Source: Jimgerdemannia flammicorona (lineage: Eukaryota > Mucoromycota > Endogonomycetes > Endogonales > Endogonaceae). Taken from it: a DNA stretch of 53,587 nucleotides. The notes under the pieces were generated by a model, which was given only the letters and a program-made list of their open reading frames with translations, ran no database searches and was not told the origin of the DNA. Each line of letters opens with the position of its first letter. Within the stretch, counting starts at the first letter, position 1. Of the stretch, positions 53,413-53,587 are shown in pieces. The stretch covers positions 1 to 53,587 of the forward strand of contig RBNI01000028.1 of the NCBI GenBank assembly GCA_003990745.1, given 5' to 3'. The position numbers and the translations under genes were made by a program.

Positions 53413-53587
53413 CTGCCAGAGACACGTTGTGTCCAAATGGGAGGGTCGCAAAAGTGCATGCATAGCATAGTAAGTGGTTAGACAGGGCTTCCACGATCCT
53501 GGATTTCAGATGTATGCTCCCGCCGCTATTCCCAATTATCCAGCAGTACTATCGTATCGCAATTGACAAGAAATCAAGGGCGGAAGG

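Overview
This 53.6 kb window is nuclear DNA from an intron-rich fungus. The genes are compact, carry many short introns (mostly GT-AG, two apparently GC-AG), and are present as single copies of conserved eukaryotic proteins. Gamma-secretase subunit PEN-2, a TRIP13/Pch2 ATPase, an XBP1/HAC1-type bZIP and the fungal-type genes NTA1, RRN5-like and UTP16-like together point to an early-diverging lineage. Mucoromycota is my best guess, because the decayed mobile-element proteins and the LRR protein recall families I associate with Glomeromycotina/Endogonales. That placement is inference. Almost every gene model below was built by hand from splice sites and family alignment, and the exon sums divide by three.

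Layout, left to right: 3' end of a DDHD phospholipase (+); AT-rich spacer; SDS3-like Sin3-complex subunit (+); PEN-2 (-) divergent from mitochondrial uL2m (+); RNase H2 subunit A (+); HAC1/XBP1-like bZIP (-); UTP16-like protein (-) divergent from a 22-exon SEC7/BIG Arf-GEF (+, 12.3-20.9 kb). Next comes a 10.2 kb accessory block (21.05-31.29 kb) bounded by a perfect 40-bp inverted repeat. It holds decayed multi-exon genes of unknown function, then an AT-rich, CpG-poor island with a broken transposase gene, a 1.2 kb poly(A)-tailed insertion inside it, and a long LRR gene riddled with in-frame stops. Conserved genes then resume: NTA1 (+), NMD3 (-), spermidine synthase (-), RRN5-like (-), a MITE-like element, sn1-type diacylglycerol lipase (-), LITAF-domain protein (-), PCH2/TRIP13 (+), kinesin-8 (-) and ribosomal protein uL23 (-).

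The most striking item is the bZIP gene. Its mRNA contains two hairpins, each with the 7-nt loop CAGCAGC, which is the IRE1 cleavage consensus CNG|CNGN. Removing the 107 nt between them shifts the frame and replaces a basic Arg/Pro-rich tail with an acidic, Ser-rich activation-type tail. This predicts unconventional mRNA splicing of an unfolded-protein-response factor, and the nucleotides after the intron are coding in two frames.

The second theme is decay in the accessory block. Stops sit where Gln, Arg or Trp is expected, frameshifts are few, and CpG is nearly absent, which suggests C-to-T mutation of methylated or RIP-like repeats. There is no operon logic; the only regulatory theme visible is the palindrome TGACGTCA in several promoters.
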